From assembly GCA_025526915.1 (NCBI GenBank), contig JAHLKH010000004.1, forward strand, positions 1 to 64,000: a DNA stretch of 64,000 nucleotides. Direction: 5' to 3'. Position numbers and translations under genes: made by a program. The DNA comes from Entophlyctis helioformis (taxonomy: Eukaryota > Chytridiomycota > Chytridiomycetes > Chytridiales > Chytriomycetaceae). The notes beneath the pieces are model-generated. The model did not search any database, had not been told where the DNA came from, and saw nothing but the letters and a program-made list of their open reading frames with translations. Positions 1 to 10,900 of this stretch are shown here, piece after piece. Each line of letters opens with the position of its first letter. The first letter of the stretch is position 1.

Positions 1-1144
1 TGAGTGCCTGCTGCGTGCCTGTGCCAGCACGGACAGGTGCCTGACACGGTCGACGATGACGCGCAACAATCGCGTGCCGTCTGACGCGCTGGTGCTCGGC
101 GTGACGTGCGCGATGTGAATGCTCGGAGCGTCATGCTGGACGGCTGGCTGGATGACGAGACGGCTGGCTGACTGGACTGGCTGCATGATGGATGACTGGG
201 CTGCCATGGGCGGGCTGGCTGCTGTGCCGGGCAGCAGACCCGACAGATGGCTCGCCAATGCTGCTTCTGGTGCTGCTGCTCGTACTGCTTCTACTTCTGC
301 GCGGCATGTCCATGCCGCCACCAAGACGGACGGACAGCCCGTTGCTTCTGGTGCGACGTGACACGATCTGTCATTGCAGCATCAAGCAACGGCCAGCCAG
401 CTGCTGTCTGTGGGAACCATCCTGCTGATCCGTATCAGATCCAATGAAGATCCAGCGCACCGTCACTCTCTCACGTCATCACCTTGTCCAGCGTGTCTTG
501 TTGATGTGCCGAGTGGCGTCTCTGCTCTCAAGACGGCGTCGCCTTCACCTGCCCAAACACGCCTTGGCATCAATGCGCAACAACGGACCGTGACGAGACA
601 GCTCCTCTCCCCCATTCACAGCCCAATCCTTGCTGTTGGGATATTGTGGAAGCATCGTTGCAGCATGCGCATCGGTAGAAGGCGACTGCGTCACTCGTCT
701 GTGGGATTCTTGTCAAATCCACCGCATCATCGGCTTGCTCAGCAATCGCATCTGCGACATTGCTGCCATGGATGGACGAGGATGGCAACCGCTCACCGTA
801 GAATGGCTACATATTCCGTTTGGACGAGATATAGCCGAGTGAGCTCAGAGCTGCTCCGACAGTGTGAGCGACAACGACGGATACGACGGTGGATTGGCTT
901 GTATGGATCAGGCTGCTTCATTCCAAGTGCTCGCATAGACTTGTTGGCAACAATCCCACTGAGTCCTCTGCCCTTCAGCGTGCTGCTTGTGTGCCCAGAG
1001 TTCTGACTGGATCAACCATGTGCACCATTGCATGCCGTGTCGGTGCATGTCCCACATTCTCGTGTGTTGCAACGGCTCTTGTTGGACGATCGCGTCGAGT
1101 GGATCTTGGCCTCACAGCCACAAAGCGAGCAAGCGGCTGTGGCG
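1..1144 (+). other. Conserved 5' block of the duplicated ankyrin locus, no convincing gene
   Basis: This kilobase is conserved in copy B (49068-50203) but holds no reading frame that keeps a plausible protein with a clear ATG and splice sites. The best open stretch, about 690-830, is equally open in the second copy, but that is expected from high DNA identity. It may hold the promoter, a 5' UTR or untranslated first exons of the ankyrin gene. Frames in phase with the ankyrin gene run back to 1028 but have no ATG before 1145. Confidence 0.5.
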
Positions 1145-2623
1145 ATGACGACAACGCAGACGACAAAGAACGCAGCAAAAGCCAGCAACGAGCATGTGCG
1201 CCGTCTGCAGAGCCAGCTGCAGAGCACAGCCGAGCAGCCGGCCGCCCTTGGCCGCACCGACATTGTGCGGGCTGTGGTCGAGCAGGTCGTTGGAGCGAGT
1301 GGCAGCCAAGCCGTCGAGCCAGGACAGCCAGGACAGACAGGACAGCCAGCAACGACTGCCCAGCCAGGTGTGCCTCGCTATGTGGTGCCGCCAGCCACCG
1401 GCGACCTTGCATACGGCAGCAGCCACTGGGACAGCAAGCCCGCCGAGATCCACGCCATGATCCTCAAGCACGCCGGCCCGCTCACTCGCTTCCTCAACGG
1501 CCTGCTCGGCGACACGGACACACTCGACAAAGAGACCAAGCGAGAGCTGTGGATCGAAGCGTTCAAGATGGACTGGCAGGGCGATCTGGCACTGCTGCCT
1601 GACGTCGAGCTGACGGCCGACAACGGGCTGCTGCTCGCGCACTCTCGCTCCATGTACGACCGTCTCTGCAAGCGCTTTCCGCGGTGCACCCAGCGCTTCT
1701 GTGCGGGCTCAGAAGCAAGCGGCAACAACTACGTCATATCGCTCAACCACCTTTACTTTGACAGCCGCCGACTGATGCTCATCCCCATGTGGCATGGCTG
1801 GTTCGATCTGATCGACTTTACGTATCCGATCGCACTCGCTCGTACGGCCATCCACTATGGATGCCTCGATCTGCTCAAGCATCTCGACGACAAGTACCAC
1901 ACACTCAAGGACTGGATGGTCAGGCAAGATCCAGCAAGCGTGTACTGGCACAGTGCAGTTGATCAGGCAGCGGGAAATGGACATCTCGACGTTATGCAGT
2001 TCTTGTTTGCGGCAGGCGTGGTGGGATGCAGTACCTGGGCGATCGACCGGGCGGCCGGTAAAGGCCATCTGCATGTCGTCATCTGGCTCCACGAGAATAG
2101 AAGGGAAGGATGCACATATCTGGCGATGAACGGCGCGGCTGCCAATGGCTATCTGCATGTCGTCAAGTGGCTCCACGAGAACAGGACGGAAGGATGCACA
2201 GCTTATGCGATGGATTGGGCGGCTGAAAACAGCCATCTTCATGTCATCATCTGGCTCCACGAAAACAGGACAGAAGGATGCACGACTGAAGCGATGAATC
2301 GGGCGGCCGGTAAAGGTCATCTTCATGTCGTCAAGTGGCTTCATGCCAATAGAACCGAGGGGTGTACGACCAATGCGATGGACGGCGCGGCTGCCAACGG
2401 TCATCTGCATGTGGTCACATGGCTTCTTGCCCACCGCACTGAGGGCTTCACATACGAAGCGCTCATCGAGAGCAAGACGGACAGCATCGCTACCACCCTG
2501 ATCAAGAGCCTGACACCGGAGCAACGAGCCAGCATGGCTGATGCGATTACTCGGTATCGGGTTGGCTACAACCAAATGCGCATTGCTCGCATACTCGCCT
2601 TGCTTGAGCAACCATCTGCTTGA
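1145..2623 (+). CDS. Ankyrin-repeat protein (intact copy)
   Basis: Single-exon frame of 492 codons. The start is the first ATG in frame, at 1145; the frame is open upstream but only from a TTG. Residues 1-110 are Gln/Ala-rich, followed by a region typical of large ankyrin families in zoosporic fungi, oomycetes and amoebae. From about residue 245 there is a run of 33-residue ankyrin repeats with the signature [17 protein letters not shown], repeated five to six times with small changes. A short Ala/Glu-rich C-terminal helix region ends the protein. Ankyrin repeats bind proteins; no catalytic domain is visible and no partner can be named. A second, broken copy lies at 50204-53922. High confidence that it is coding and ankyrin; function unknown. 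Confidence 0.88.
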   Translation: MTTTQTTKNAAKASNEHVRRLQSQLQSTAEQPAALGRTDIVRAVVEQVVGASGSQAVEPGQPGQTGQPATTAQPGVPRYVVPPATGDLAYGSSHWDSKPAEIHAMILKHAGPLTRFLNGLLGDTDTLDKETKRELWIEAFKMDWQGDLALLPDVELTADNGLLLAHSRSMYDRLCKRFPRCTQRFCAGSEASGNNYVISLNHLYFDSRRLMLIPMWHGWFDLIDFTYPIALARTAIHYGCLDLLKHLDDKYHTLKDWMVRQDPASVYWHSAVDQAAGNGHLDVMQFLFAAGVVGCSTWAIDRAAGKGHLHVVIWLHENRREGCTYLAMNGAAANGYLHVVKWLHENRTEGCTAYAMDWAAENSHLHVIIWLHENRTEGCTTEAMNRAAGKGHLHVVKWLHANRTEGCTTNAMDGAAANGHLHVVTWLLAHRTEGFTYEALIESKTDSIATTLIKSLTPEQRASMADAITRYRVGYNQMRIARILALLEQPSA

Positions 2624-3333
2624 AAGCCACCAAATGACAACCATCTTCAGCCATTGTTGCAAGCACCATCCGATGACCGTCCAACTTGCCATGGCAAGGC
2701 GTGTTGCATCTATTGAAGCACGACCAAAGCCAAACCATGCTGCCTCCTACTGGCGGCCCACCGGCAACTGTCTAGAATGGATCAAGATGCTCCATTCTGA
2801 TGAAGATGCCAAAGTGGACGAGCAGGACGTGAAGATGGAGTGGAAGATCTGGACCGCAAGGCTGGCAGACGGTCAAGCACGACTGCCAATCAACACACTT
2901 GGCTGGCTCTGGCTGTGCCTGTTATGGTCCGGCTGCAGTCGAGCTGTCTTTGTGTGTGTGTGTGGCAGCTGGTATGGTTCAGAGCGGCATGGCGCGGCAA
3001 TGCAGAGACAAGGCAAGGCGTGATCGTTTGTTGGTTCTGGCACGAAACGGGAAGCACAAAGCAAGGTGGTGGATATTGACTCAGCAGCACCGTCATTGCA
3101 CACGCAGCTGCGCAATCAACTGTGATTGTGCTCGAGTCGTGGAACTCGGCGACTGCTTGTGAAGGCAGCTGAGCAGGACAGACAGGCCGTTCTCGAGCGC
3201 AGAGGACAGAGTGATGCAGACGGCATGCGGCAAAAGCAAAAGCAACAGCGATGCACGGGAAGGCGTGGCGTGGCGCGGCGTGGCTTGTCAGAGGGGCAAA
3301 AGATGAAGCAAAGGTGCATCAGGCAAAAGTGGA
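2624..3333. other. Spacer between ankyrin gene and tRNA, conserved in both copies
   Basis: About 700 bp of 3' flank, matched by 53923-54651. It includes a short TG run near 2950 and no frame with convincing coding character. It may hold the 3' UTR of the ankyrin gene. Confidence 0.5.
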
Positions 3334-3406
3334 TGCTCCGTAAAGGGATCGAACCTGTGACCTTTGCGTTATTAGCACAACGCTCTACCGACTAAGCTAA
3401 CGGAGC
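3334..3406 (-). tRNA. tRNA-Ile (anticodon AAU), copy A
   Basis: The reverse strand from 3406 folds as a standard cloverleaf: 7-bp acceptor stem (GCTCCGT/ACGGAGC), D arm GCTT...GAGC, anticodon stem TTGTG/CGCAA with loop CTAATAA (anticodon AAT, plus-strand 3371-3373), five-base variable loop, T loop TTCGATC, discriminator A at 3334. There is no intron and no encoded CCA. The T stem has a C:U mismatch at pair 50:64 because plus-strand 3343 is A; the duplicate at 54652-54724 has C there and pairs normally. This copy may be functional or in early decay. Confidence 0.93.
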
Positions 3407-3596
3407 TTCCCACTTGGTGTCGAAATCTGCTTGTGCATGCATGTGCATTGGCTACACAAAACCAACGAACAAACAACAAACGAACAAACCAACAAACGAA
3501 CAATCGACCAGTCGACGACAACAGCGACAATCCAGACACACCCAACAGGGCAGGGTGTCAAAGGCTGCATCGATGCAATCAAATGTGAAGTTGGTT

Positions 3597-3840
3597 GATG
3601 GATACAGATGGATACATTGCACATGTCAGCAATGTCTTGAGAGTCGTCTTGGTCGTGAAACAGGTTCAGGTTGTCTGGGTTGGACAGCCATCCCAGCTCG
3701 TCCGATCCCTGCATGAAAGCGTCGGCTGTTTCTTCTGCTGCTGCTGCCAACGGCTGTCCATGCTGCTGCTGCTGTGCTGCTTGTTTCTGATACTCGCGCT
3801 CGAGATGCTGCAGTTCATGCTCATCTGGCCATGACGGCAT
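3597..3840 (-). CDS. Small acidic, Gln-rich protein (partial model)
   Basis: From an ATG at 3840 the reverse strand encodes about 75 residues of good composition: a helical Glu/Gln segment (HELQHLEREYQKQAAQQQQ), then an acidic stretch with LGWLSNPDNLNLF and DQDDSQDIADM. An in-frame acidic segment just upstream (DDFDDLE) suggests an earlier exon ending near 3885. A GT at about 3612 could be a donor, so the end is uncertain. I do not recognise the family. It is divergent from the PRKRIP1 gene and would share its promoter with the CACGTG pair at 3977-3994. The duplicated block stops at about 3588, just at this gene's 3' side. Confidence 0.45.
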
Positions 3841-3976
3841 TTCCAGGTCATCAAAGTCGTCCTGTTCACGCGATGCTGCCCAATGGATGCCTCACGCTGC
3901 AACGGCGCGTGCGCCTACCGTCACAGCAGCGAACGCATACCAAAGAGTCGGCCTTACAGTCGAGGTCACACCGTGT

Positions 3977-3994
3977 CACGTGTTTAGTCACGTG
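3977..3994. promoter_or_regulatory. Paired CACGTG boxes upstream of the PRKRIP1 gene
   Basis: Two CACGTG palindromes, 3977-3982 and 3989-3994, separated by six bases, so their centres are 12 bp apart. They lie about 140 bp before the PRKRIP1 ATG and on the other side about 140 bp from the small minus-strand gene. CACGTG is the core bound by bHLH factors (Cbf1/USF type). The same arrangement occurs at 11996-12013 and nearly so at 63945-63961. Confidence 0.55.
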
Positions 3995-4132
3995 ACCCGA
4001 CTTCTACCCAGTACTTTCCGTCATCGATTGACCGACCCCAAAAAGTCACACACTTGTGGGTCGCATGCTCGCAAATGTCCGTCGCCCATGCTGGCTGCTG
4101 ACTCTCAGGCATTGGCATGATATGCAGGTCAA

Positions 4133-4868
4133 ATGTCATCATCTCACACCAAGCGAGCAACGTCTGGAGCATCAGACAACGACGACGATGCAGACCATGA
4201 ACGACGGAAGCGCATCAAGACGCCGCTGGAGATCCAAAAGGCACAGCTCGAGCGCCTGATGGAGCGGGTCGACAAGCCCGTCGTCATTCCAGAGCGCCGC
4301 AAGGCAGACAAAGTAGTTGACCCCAAGGACACCAAAACGCTGGTTCGCAACGTGCAAGGCAAGTCCCCAAGTCGAGCAGGCTTGGATGACGCTCACACAG
4401 ATGCTGACGCTGGCTGCTGTTGGCACGACAGGCTCAAGCGCAGGCGCAGGCAGTGGCGACTTTCATGTGTACCGAGCACTGCGGCGGAAGGAATATGCTC
4501 GAGTCAAGGCATTGGACGAAGCAGCCAAAAAGGTTCGTTGGATCTGAAGCAAGGCATCGCCAAGGCACACCTGACACATCCTTCCATGCCTGCCTGCCTG
4601 CATGCATGCCTGCCAGGAGGAGGAGGAGCAAGAGTACCAGAAGCGAATGGATGCCATTCGGCAGCAAGAGGCAGAGAGGACGGACAAGAACCGAGCCAAG
4701 CGGCAGAAGCGCAAGCAGCGCGGCAACGACAAGGGCAAAGACAAGAAGCAGGCCGCTGGCCCGAAACAGCAAGGACCGGCAGGCTCGGCAGATGCACATG
4801 CGGATGGTAGTGCTGACGGGAACCAGTCTGATGCGCAACACAGATGTGGTGATGGAAATGACGAATGA
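4133..4868 (+). CDS. PRKRIP1: PRKRIP1-type spliceosome-associated protein
   Basis: Three exons, 4133-4358, 4432-4532 and 4617-4868, give 192 residues. The core [20 protein letters not shown], encoded across the first intron, is the hallmark of the PRKRIP1/DUF1168 family, where this segment precedes a long basic helix seen in catalytic spliceosomes. The N-terminus ([16 protein letters not shown]) also follows the family. A Lys/Arg-rich coiled helix occupies roughly residues 110-165, and the tail is acidic and low in complexity. The first intron starts with GC rather than GT (AAG|GCAAGT) and ends in CAG. The predicted role is a nuclear RNA-splicing factor. The LRR/IQ gene starts 42 bp downstream on the same strand. 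Confidence 0.88.
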
Positions 4869-4910
4869 AAGCCCTATCGTGACTTTGCGGCGAGGTCTGA
4901 AGGTCAGGAG

Positions 4911-7900
4911 ATGGCCGACGACACAGACAGCGACGCACCAGGGCCAGTCCGGGACAGCACCTCGGATATCAAAGATAAGACCGAGGGTCTGGCGGGTGCT
5001 GAAGACGACGATGACGAGCTCATTCGCCAAGAGCTGGAGAACATGGCTTCAGAAGAGGTGCGCGTTAGTGAGGGGGGTCGTGACTTTCGAGTCGGCATAT
5101 TGCAATGGATTCGCAGTCGTTGTCGCTGCGTGGGCGAAACTGACGAGGCTGGCCACGCTGTCGGTTGGACACAATGTGCTGCAATGGCAGGGCAGGGTGC
5201 AGATGGCGAGGCCGATATGCCCGAAGGGCTTGTCCAAGAGCTCGACACCGAGTCGGTCAACGACGATGCTGACGAGATGGATCGCGAGCAAACAGACGCG
5301 TCACAGGACCCAGCTCGGACAGGGGTGCGGTCATCGATGGCGCAACGGCTGGAGCAGGCCGACGACGAGTATCGGCCATTCAGCCAGCTGGAAGTATGCA
5401 TGCAATGGACTTGCAATGGCCACTGCCAAAGCCGCTACTGAGCCGGCTGATCGACCCGCCAACTCACTCGGTGGTGCATCGGCTTGGTATCATGCACGCA
5501 ATAGACAGAGTCTTGGAAGGACTTCGTCGACACGGTCGCTGTCCGCAGTGCCGAAATGGCCAGCCGCAGCGACGACCTAGACACGGGCATGTCGAGCCTG
5601 ATGGAAGCCGCGGACCGGCACGTGGCAGAATCGAGAGCATCACTGCCGAGGAGTCTGTTCAACGGGATAGTCGCAGACGTTCCAGACGGTGCTCGTACTC
5701 CTCCACCCAAGCTGATCCAAATGGACGACGATGAAAGTGGCGGCGAAGACAATGGCGATGACGCTTCGCTCCAGCACGAGCCGCAGCAGAAGCTTGCGGC
5801 ATCAAGTGACGATATGTCGGCAATGGACCTTTCGTTCTCAATCAACAGCATGGATATCCTGAATGCAGTCGAGGCAGCGGATGCGGCAGCTGAATCTGAA
5901 TCTGTATCGGCTGCTTCTGGCCAGCGGGCTGGTCAAGGATCGCTGCGCAAGCGGCTCGGTCGTCGAGAATCCAGCGATGCAGCACAGCCAGGTGCACGCC
6001 AGCATCCACCACCCATTCAGCGACAATCCAGTCTGCGAGTCTCTTCAACCTCGCATGCACCAGGAGCCACCCATCTGGACAAGGACGGGCCCGGACAACT
6101 TGGCTATCCAATGGCTCGAGGACATCCTGCAGTCAGGCGTCAAATGAGCACGCCGGATGATCTCAATATCACGGCGAGATCCATCTTGTCGTCGTCTGGT
6201 GCTCAAGGCAATGCTGTTGCCACGCACAGCCGCAGGCTTTCGAGTGGAGTCGCAGAGTCTGGAGCGAGACAAGGAGGACCGCGTGTTTCGGCATCGCAAC
6301 CTATTCTTGCTCGGCAGGGTAGCCTGACGCAGTCCGGACACAATCCACTGCTGCAAAGGGGCGCTTCCTCTGCTCTCTTTGAAAGTTCAGAGGCGGTTGA
6401 CGAAGGTGACGAGGTGAGCATCGTTTGTTGATTGATTTGTGGGATTGGTATCCATGCACTGTTTGGCTAAAGCTGCTCGTTTGGGCTATAGTTGGATGCG
6501 AGTGTACACGACCTGGATACTGAGCTTCAAGAGAAACTTGAGTGAGCGCTGCACCCTGACCGACATTCATTCTTGCAGCATTCGAGAGTCGCATACACTG
6601 ACAGCAGGGTTGTATAGAGAGCTTGACATGATGACCCAAAGCGAGCAAGAGTTGCTCGACAATCTGCGCAGAGAGGTCGCGCTCAAAAAGCTGCCAGGCA
6701 CAACATCCACATCGGACATCACAACCGTCGAGGCCAAGCGCGAAAAGACCAAAAAGAAACGGCCGCTTGTCAACCAAAAGCAGCAGCCGGAAACACCAGA
6801 TATTGACGGTTTGCTGACACTCACAGTGTACAGCACAAACGACGGATCACTCCGCCCTCATACGACTGGATCTATCGACAATCTGGCGGCGGCGTCAGCA
6901 ATGGCCAGCCAGGGTCCCGAAGTGTTTGATGGGCCAGACATTGCCGATGTTCCTTTCGACATGGGCGAGTTTTCATTGTTTGCAAGCGGAGCAGACGCAG
7001 CCGACGCGGCATTGCTCAAAGCCCTTGTCCTCAAGTACGAGGCCGAGGTGGACTGGCTGCGGTCAAAACTGCAGCAAGAGCGGCACTTGCACAAGGAGAT
7101 TGGGTTCAAGATCGAGTCGCTTGGAGCCAGCAAAAACTCAAAGATTCGCTCGATTCGCGAGGGCAAGTCCAAGATCCCGGTGCTGCACGAAAGGATCCGC
7201 GCGCTGACGCTGTGGCTGTCGCATGATGTCAAGTCCATGTTTGAGCGCGAGCGTGAAAAGTCGCTGCTACTCGTGCAGCGTGCCAACGACTTTATGAAAC
7301 GATCGGCCGATGCCAACAGGGGCAACTACGCGGCCCTCGAAAAAGTGCGAGGCAAGCGGCAGATTGCCGAAAACAAGTACATGGAAGTGCGGTCCCAGGC
7401 AGCCGATGTTCGCATCCAGTGCTACGAGACGGAGGAGGAGATCAAGGATCGCAAGGCGCAGATTGAGAATGTCGAGTGGGAGGTGGCCGAGAAGCGCAAG
7501 GCGAAAAACGAGTACATTGCGGCCAAGATCAAGTCCGAGGCGTTGCTGCGCGAACGAGAAATCGCGCTTCTTTCGGATGCACTGGAAAAGCGGAGGTCGA
7601 TGGGCGGACGAGCAGTGGTCTATGAAGATCTGGATGTAGTGGATCTGAGCGGCACAGGGATCACCAAGGTGCCCAAGGCGCTGTCTGATATCAAGCGTGC
7701 AAGACACGTTGATCTGGATGGAAACAAGCTCACGTCAGCAATGGGAGTGGAGGGGATGCCCGAGCTCATATCGCTCACTGCCAACGTATGCACCTGCCTG
7801 GATGTCGACTCGTTTCATGCACAATATCTGCACTGCTGATCCGACTTGTGGCTGATTCAACGGCAGAAAAACAACATCCGCAAGCTGAACCTGGTTGAAA

Positions 7901-10900
7901 TGCTGCGTCTTCGCACATTGTCGGTGGCATACAACAACATATCCGAGCTGGCGGTAAGTGCATGATGCGAACAAACGACGCTGCGCTGTGGCAGGATCGC
8001 TTAACCTCGCGAACGCAATCGGCAATACAGGGATTCACAGACTCGTTGACGTACCTTGATTTGACAGGCAACCCCGTCGCCAGCATTTCTGCTCTTTCAT
8101 CGGCCACGTCCCTGCAAATCCTAGTGCTGCGCAACAGCCGCATCACCGACCTTGAGTCGCTGCACATGCTCCGAAAACTCGTGTACCTGGACATGGGTGG
8201 ATGTCGGCTCTCGGAAGCGGCTGCAGAGCATGTTGTCGACTGCTCCGTCCTGCTGTACTTGTCCATGTCCAACAACATCATCTACACCATGCCCGAGATG
8301 CCAAATCGCATGTTGTACGAGGTGGATCTAAGCTCGAACCTGCTCACGTGAGTCTCGTCTGCTGGACCATTCTCTCTCGCCACCAAGCTGTTGAAGACCC
8401 TCGGAAACTGATCTGCGCTGCTTGCAGACGGCTGAACATTGCAAACTGGATGTTCATGTTGCGCGTCCTCAATCTCAAGGACAACCAAATCACAGACATC
8501 CACCCACTGTCCATGTGCCCGTTTCTGCGTGTGTTGAACCTGGAAAACAACAAGGTTCATGGTAGGCTTGTTCGGACATGGCTTGGTTTCGCAGAGACAG
8601 ACACACAAACTCACTCCAAACCACGATCCAATGCAGATGTCGAGCAGCTGTTTTCCATTTCCGTGTGCCAGCAGCTGCAGATTCTTGACTTGAGCAGCAA
8701 CCCGATCGAGACCAGCCCTCTGTTGTACAAGATTGTCGGCACCATGTTTCCCAGCATCCAGGTCGGCTTCCATGAACGATTGCTTTGCTCGAGCTTGCAC
8801 GGGACAATCTGGCTTACTTGGCTTGCAGACGCTCAACAAACAAGCCGTGTGTCGCAAGTCGGGTGACCCAGAAAAGCGCGTCTTCATCTATGGAGACCCA
8901 CTCAAATCAGCCCGTGTGTGCAGGGACTGTGTCGAGCATCTGACGCTTTTTGTGCGAGATCAGCCCGAGTTGAGTGGCTCCGAATCCGCCGACTATGATG
9001 CGCTATCCATGCTGATGCTGTGCTGCCAGTGTCCAAGAGGCCGTCAATGTGTACCAGGAGTGGCGCAGCTACGCCAACGGCAAGGAGCAGGTAGACTTGC
9101 TTGTGCACCACCTTGACGCTGGATCCAGAGCAACTTACAGAGGAGGGCATGACAATGCCAGGCACTTGCCTCGTTCATGGGAGCGTACCGCACGCCCTTT
9201 CTCGAGTTTCTAATCTCAACAAGCACGCAGTACAGCAAGGACCCGCTCGTGCGCATCCAGATCCAGGAGCGGAGGCTCTTGTGGCTCACCAACCTGCTGA
9301 CGCAAATGACAAACGACCACGATTCGATTCCGCTGCCGTCCATGTGAGTTTCCAGGTTGGCAAGTTGGCCGAAAGCATGGTGCTGATGCTCTCGATGGCA
9401 GGGAAACGGCCATCCTTCCGTGGGTCGAGACGCTCAACGGCATGATTGACGAGTACCGCGTCATCTACGTGCAGTCGCTATGGCGCATGATGCTTCGACG
9501 CAAGTCGCACAGGATGCTAGTTAAGAGTAAGGATAGCAGAGTGAACAGCGATTGGCCTGCTACATGCACTGACGGCGTCAACCACGGCAGAGATTCGCAT
9601 TGGGCAGCGTGCCATTCGACACTATCTCGAATGCAGACCTGCCAAACAGCTGCTCAAAGAAATGGTAAAGGCACGCGATGACAAGGCAGCCACCGTCATC
9701 CAACGCCATTACAGAGGCAAGCCGATATGGAGAGTCGGAAAGGCCGAGTGTATGTTTAGCTGATGGGCTTTGTGGCAATCACGCCAGGCTTTTCCGCACG
9801 CCGTCAAGTCGAAGCAATGAGAAAGGAGCTCGGATTTGCTGTTGAGCTTGGCAAGCCGCACGAGCGTGAGTCTGGCCACGTGGACATCGGCGAGCATTGG
9901 CACACTGCGACTCACGGTTTGCTCTCACATTTGGCAGTGATCCTTGGCGAAGAGGAGCAGGAAGAAGACCCGGCCAAGTGGATCGGCGCCACCAACGTCA
10001 ACCAGTTTGACGACCACATGAACGAGTATCTGGCAACTGAGGAGCTCATTCACTATCCTGGTGACGGCAAGGACACGGGCGAGGACGATGCAGACGGACA
10101 GGATGGCAATCTTTTGTTTCCGTTTGATCCCAACCGAGATGTCTCGGTGCGGCAGACGCCTGTGCCCAAGAATCGGCGCGGTGCCAAGTTGACGCCGTCG
10201 AGGCTTGGCATGCAGCGCGATCAGCTGATCAAGCAGATTAGTTTGCAGGTAGGCAGATACACGGAGACGCGGATGCTGGCAAGAGTTTCGCTCATGATGA
10301 CTTACATCTGGCGCACGGATCCGTAGTACACGGCTTTGGCCAACTCGGTCCATACAGCACCTACTCAAAACGCAATCGCGCAGACTATTCTGATCAACAG
10401 CGGTATTGTCCACAATAAGGAGCTCGGAGTCGCGCAGATCCCGATGCCGCTTGACACGACGCGCATAGACCCGTTGCGGTCAGAGACATCCATGACCCAC
10501 CGCACGGATATGGGCATGGCCGATGCGACTGCCCGCGGGCGGTCTGCACCAGGTGCACCAACACTTGGCGTCGCGGGTGGACTGGGTGCGACGCCATTGC
10601 GCAGCCTGTCTCGGCCAGGCGGCGACGGTGTTGCAGGAGCAGATGCGTCTCGACCGCAAACACAGCCGATACCAGGAGATGCCCATGATGCGTATCCGAT
10701 GGGGAGGCTGCTTGAGGATCGTGTGCGTCAGGCGTTTGAAGAGCATCAGCAGCAGTTGCAGCAGAACCGGCAAAGCGAGCGATCGCCGAGTCCACAGATG
10801 CACGATCGTCTTCGACGGCAGGACACTCAGCCTGACGCGCTCGAGCTCGCCGAGGAGCTTGGATGGTGAGCGCTGCCGAATGGCTGCAGCTTGCAACATT

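Larger units (their letters stand above)
1..3588. repeat. Segmental duplication, copy A (intact ankyrin gene + tRNA-Ile)
   Basis: The whole stretch matches 49068-54885 in the same orientation once the 2.24-kb LTR element is removed from the second copy. The match covers a non-coding 5' block, the ankyrin gene, about 700 bp of 3' flank and a tRNA. It fades at about 3588, a few dozen bases after the conserved CA-rich tract that follows the tRNA. The left limit cannot be set because the window starts inside or exactly at it. Differences are substitutions plus small indels, so this is an old enough duplication to have diverged by some percent, not an assembly repeat. Confidence 0.93.

Noticed and set aside
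1028..1144. 39-residue N-terminal extension of the ankyrin protein
   Set aside because: The extended frame begins at TTG; the first in-frame ATG is at 1145.
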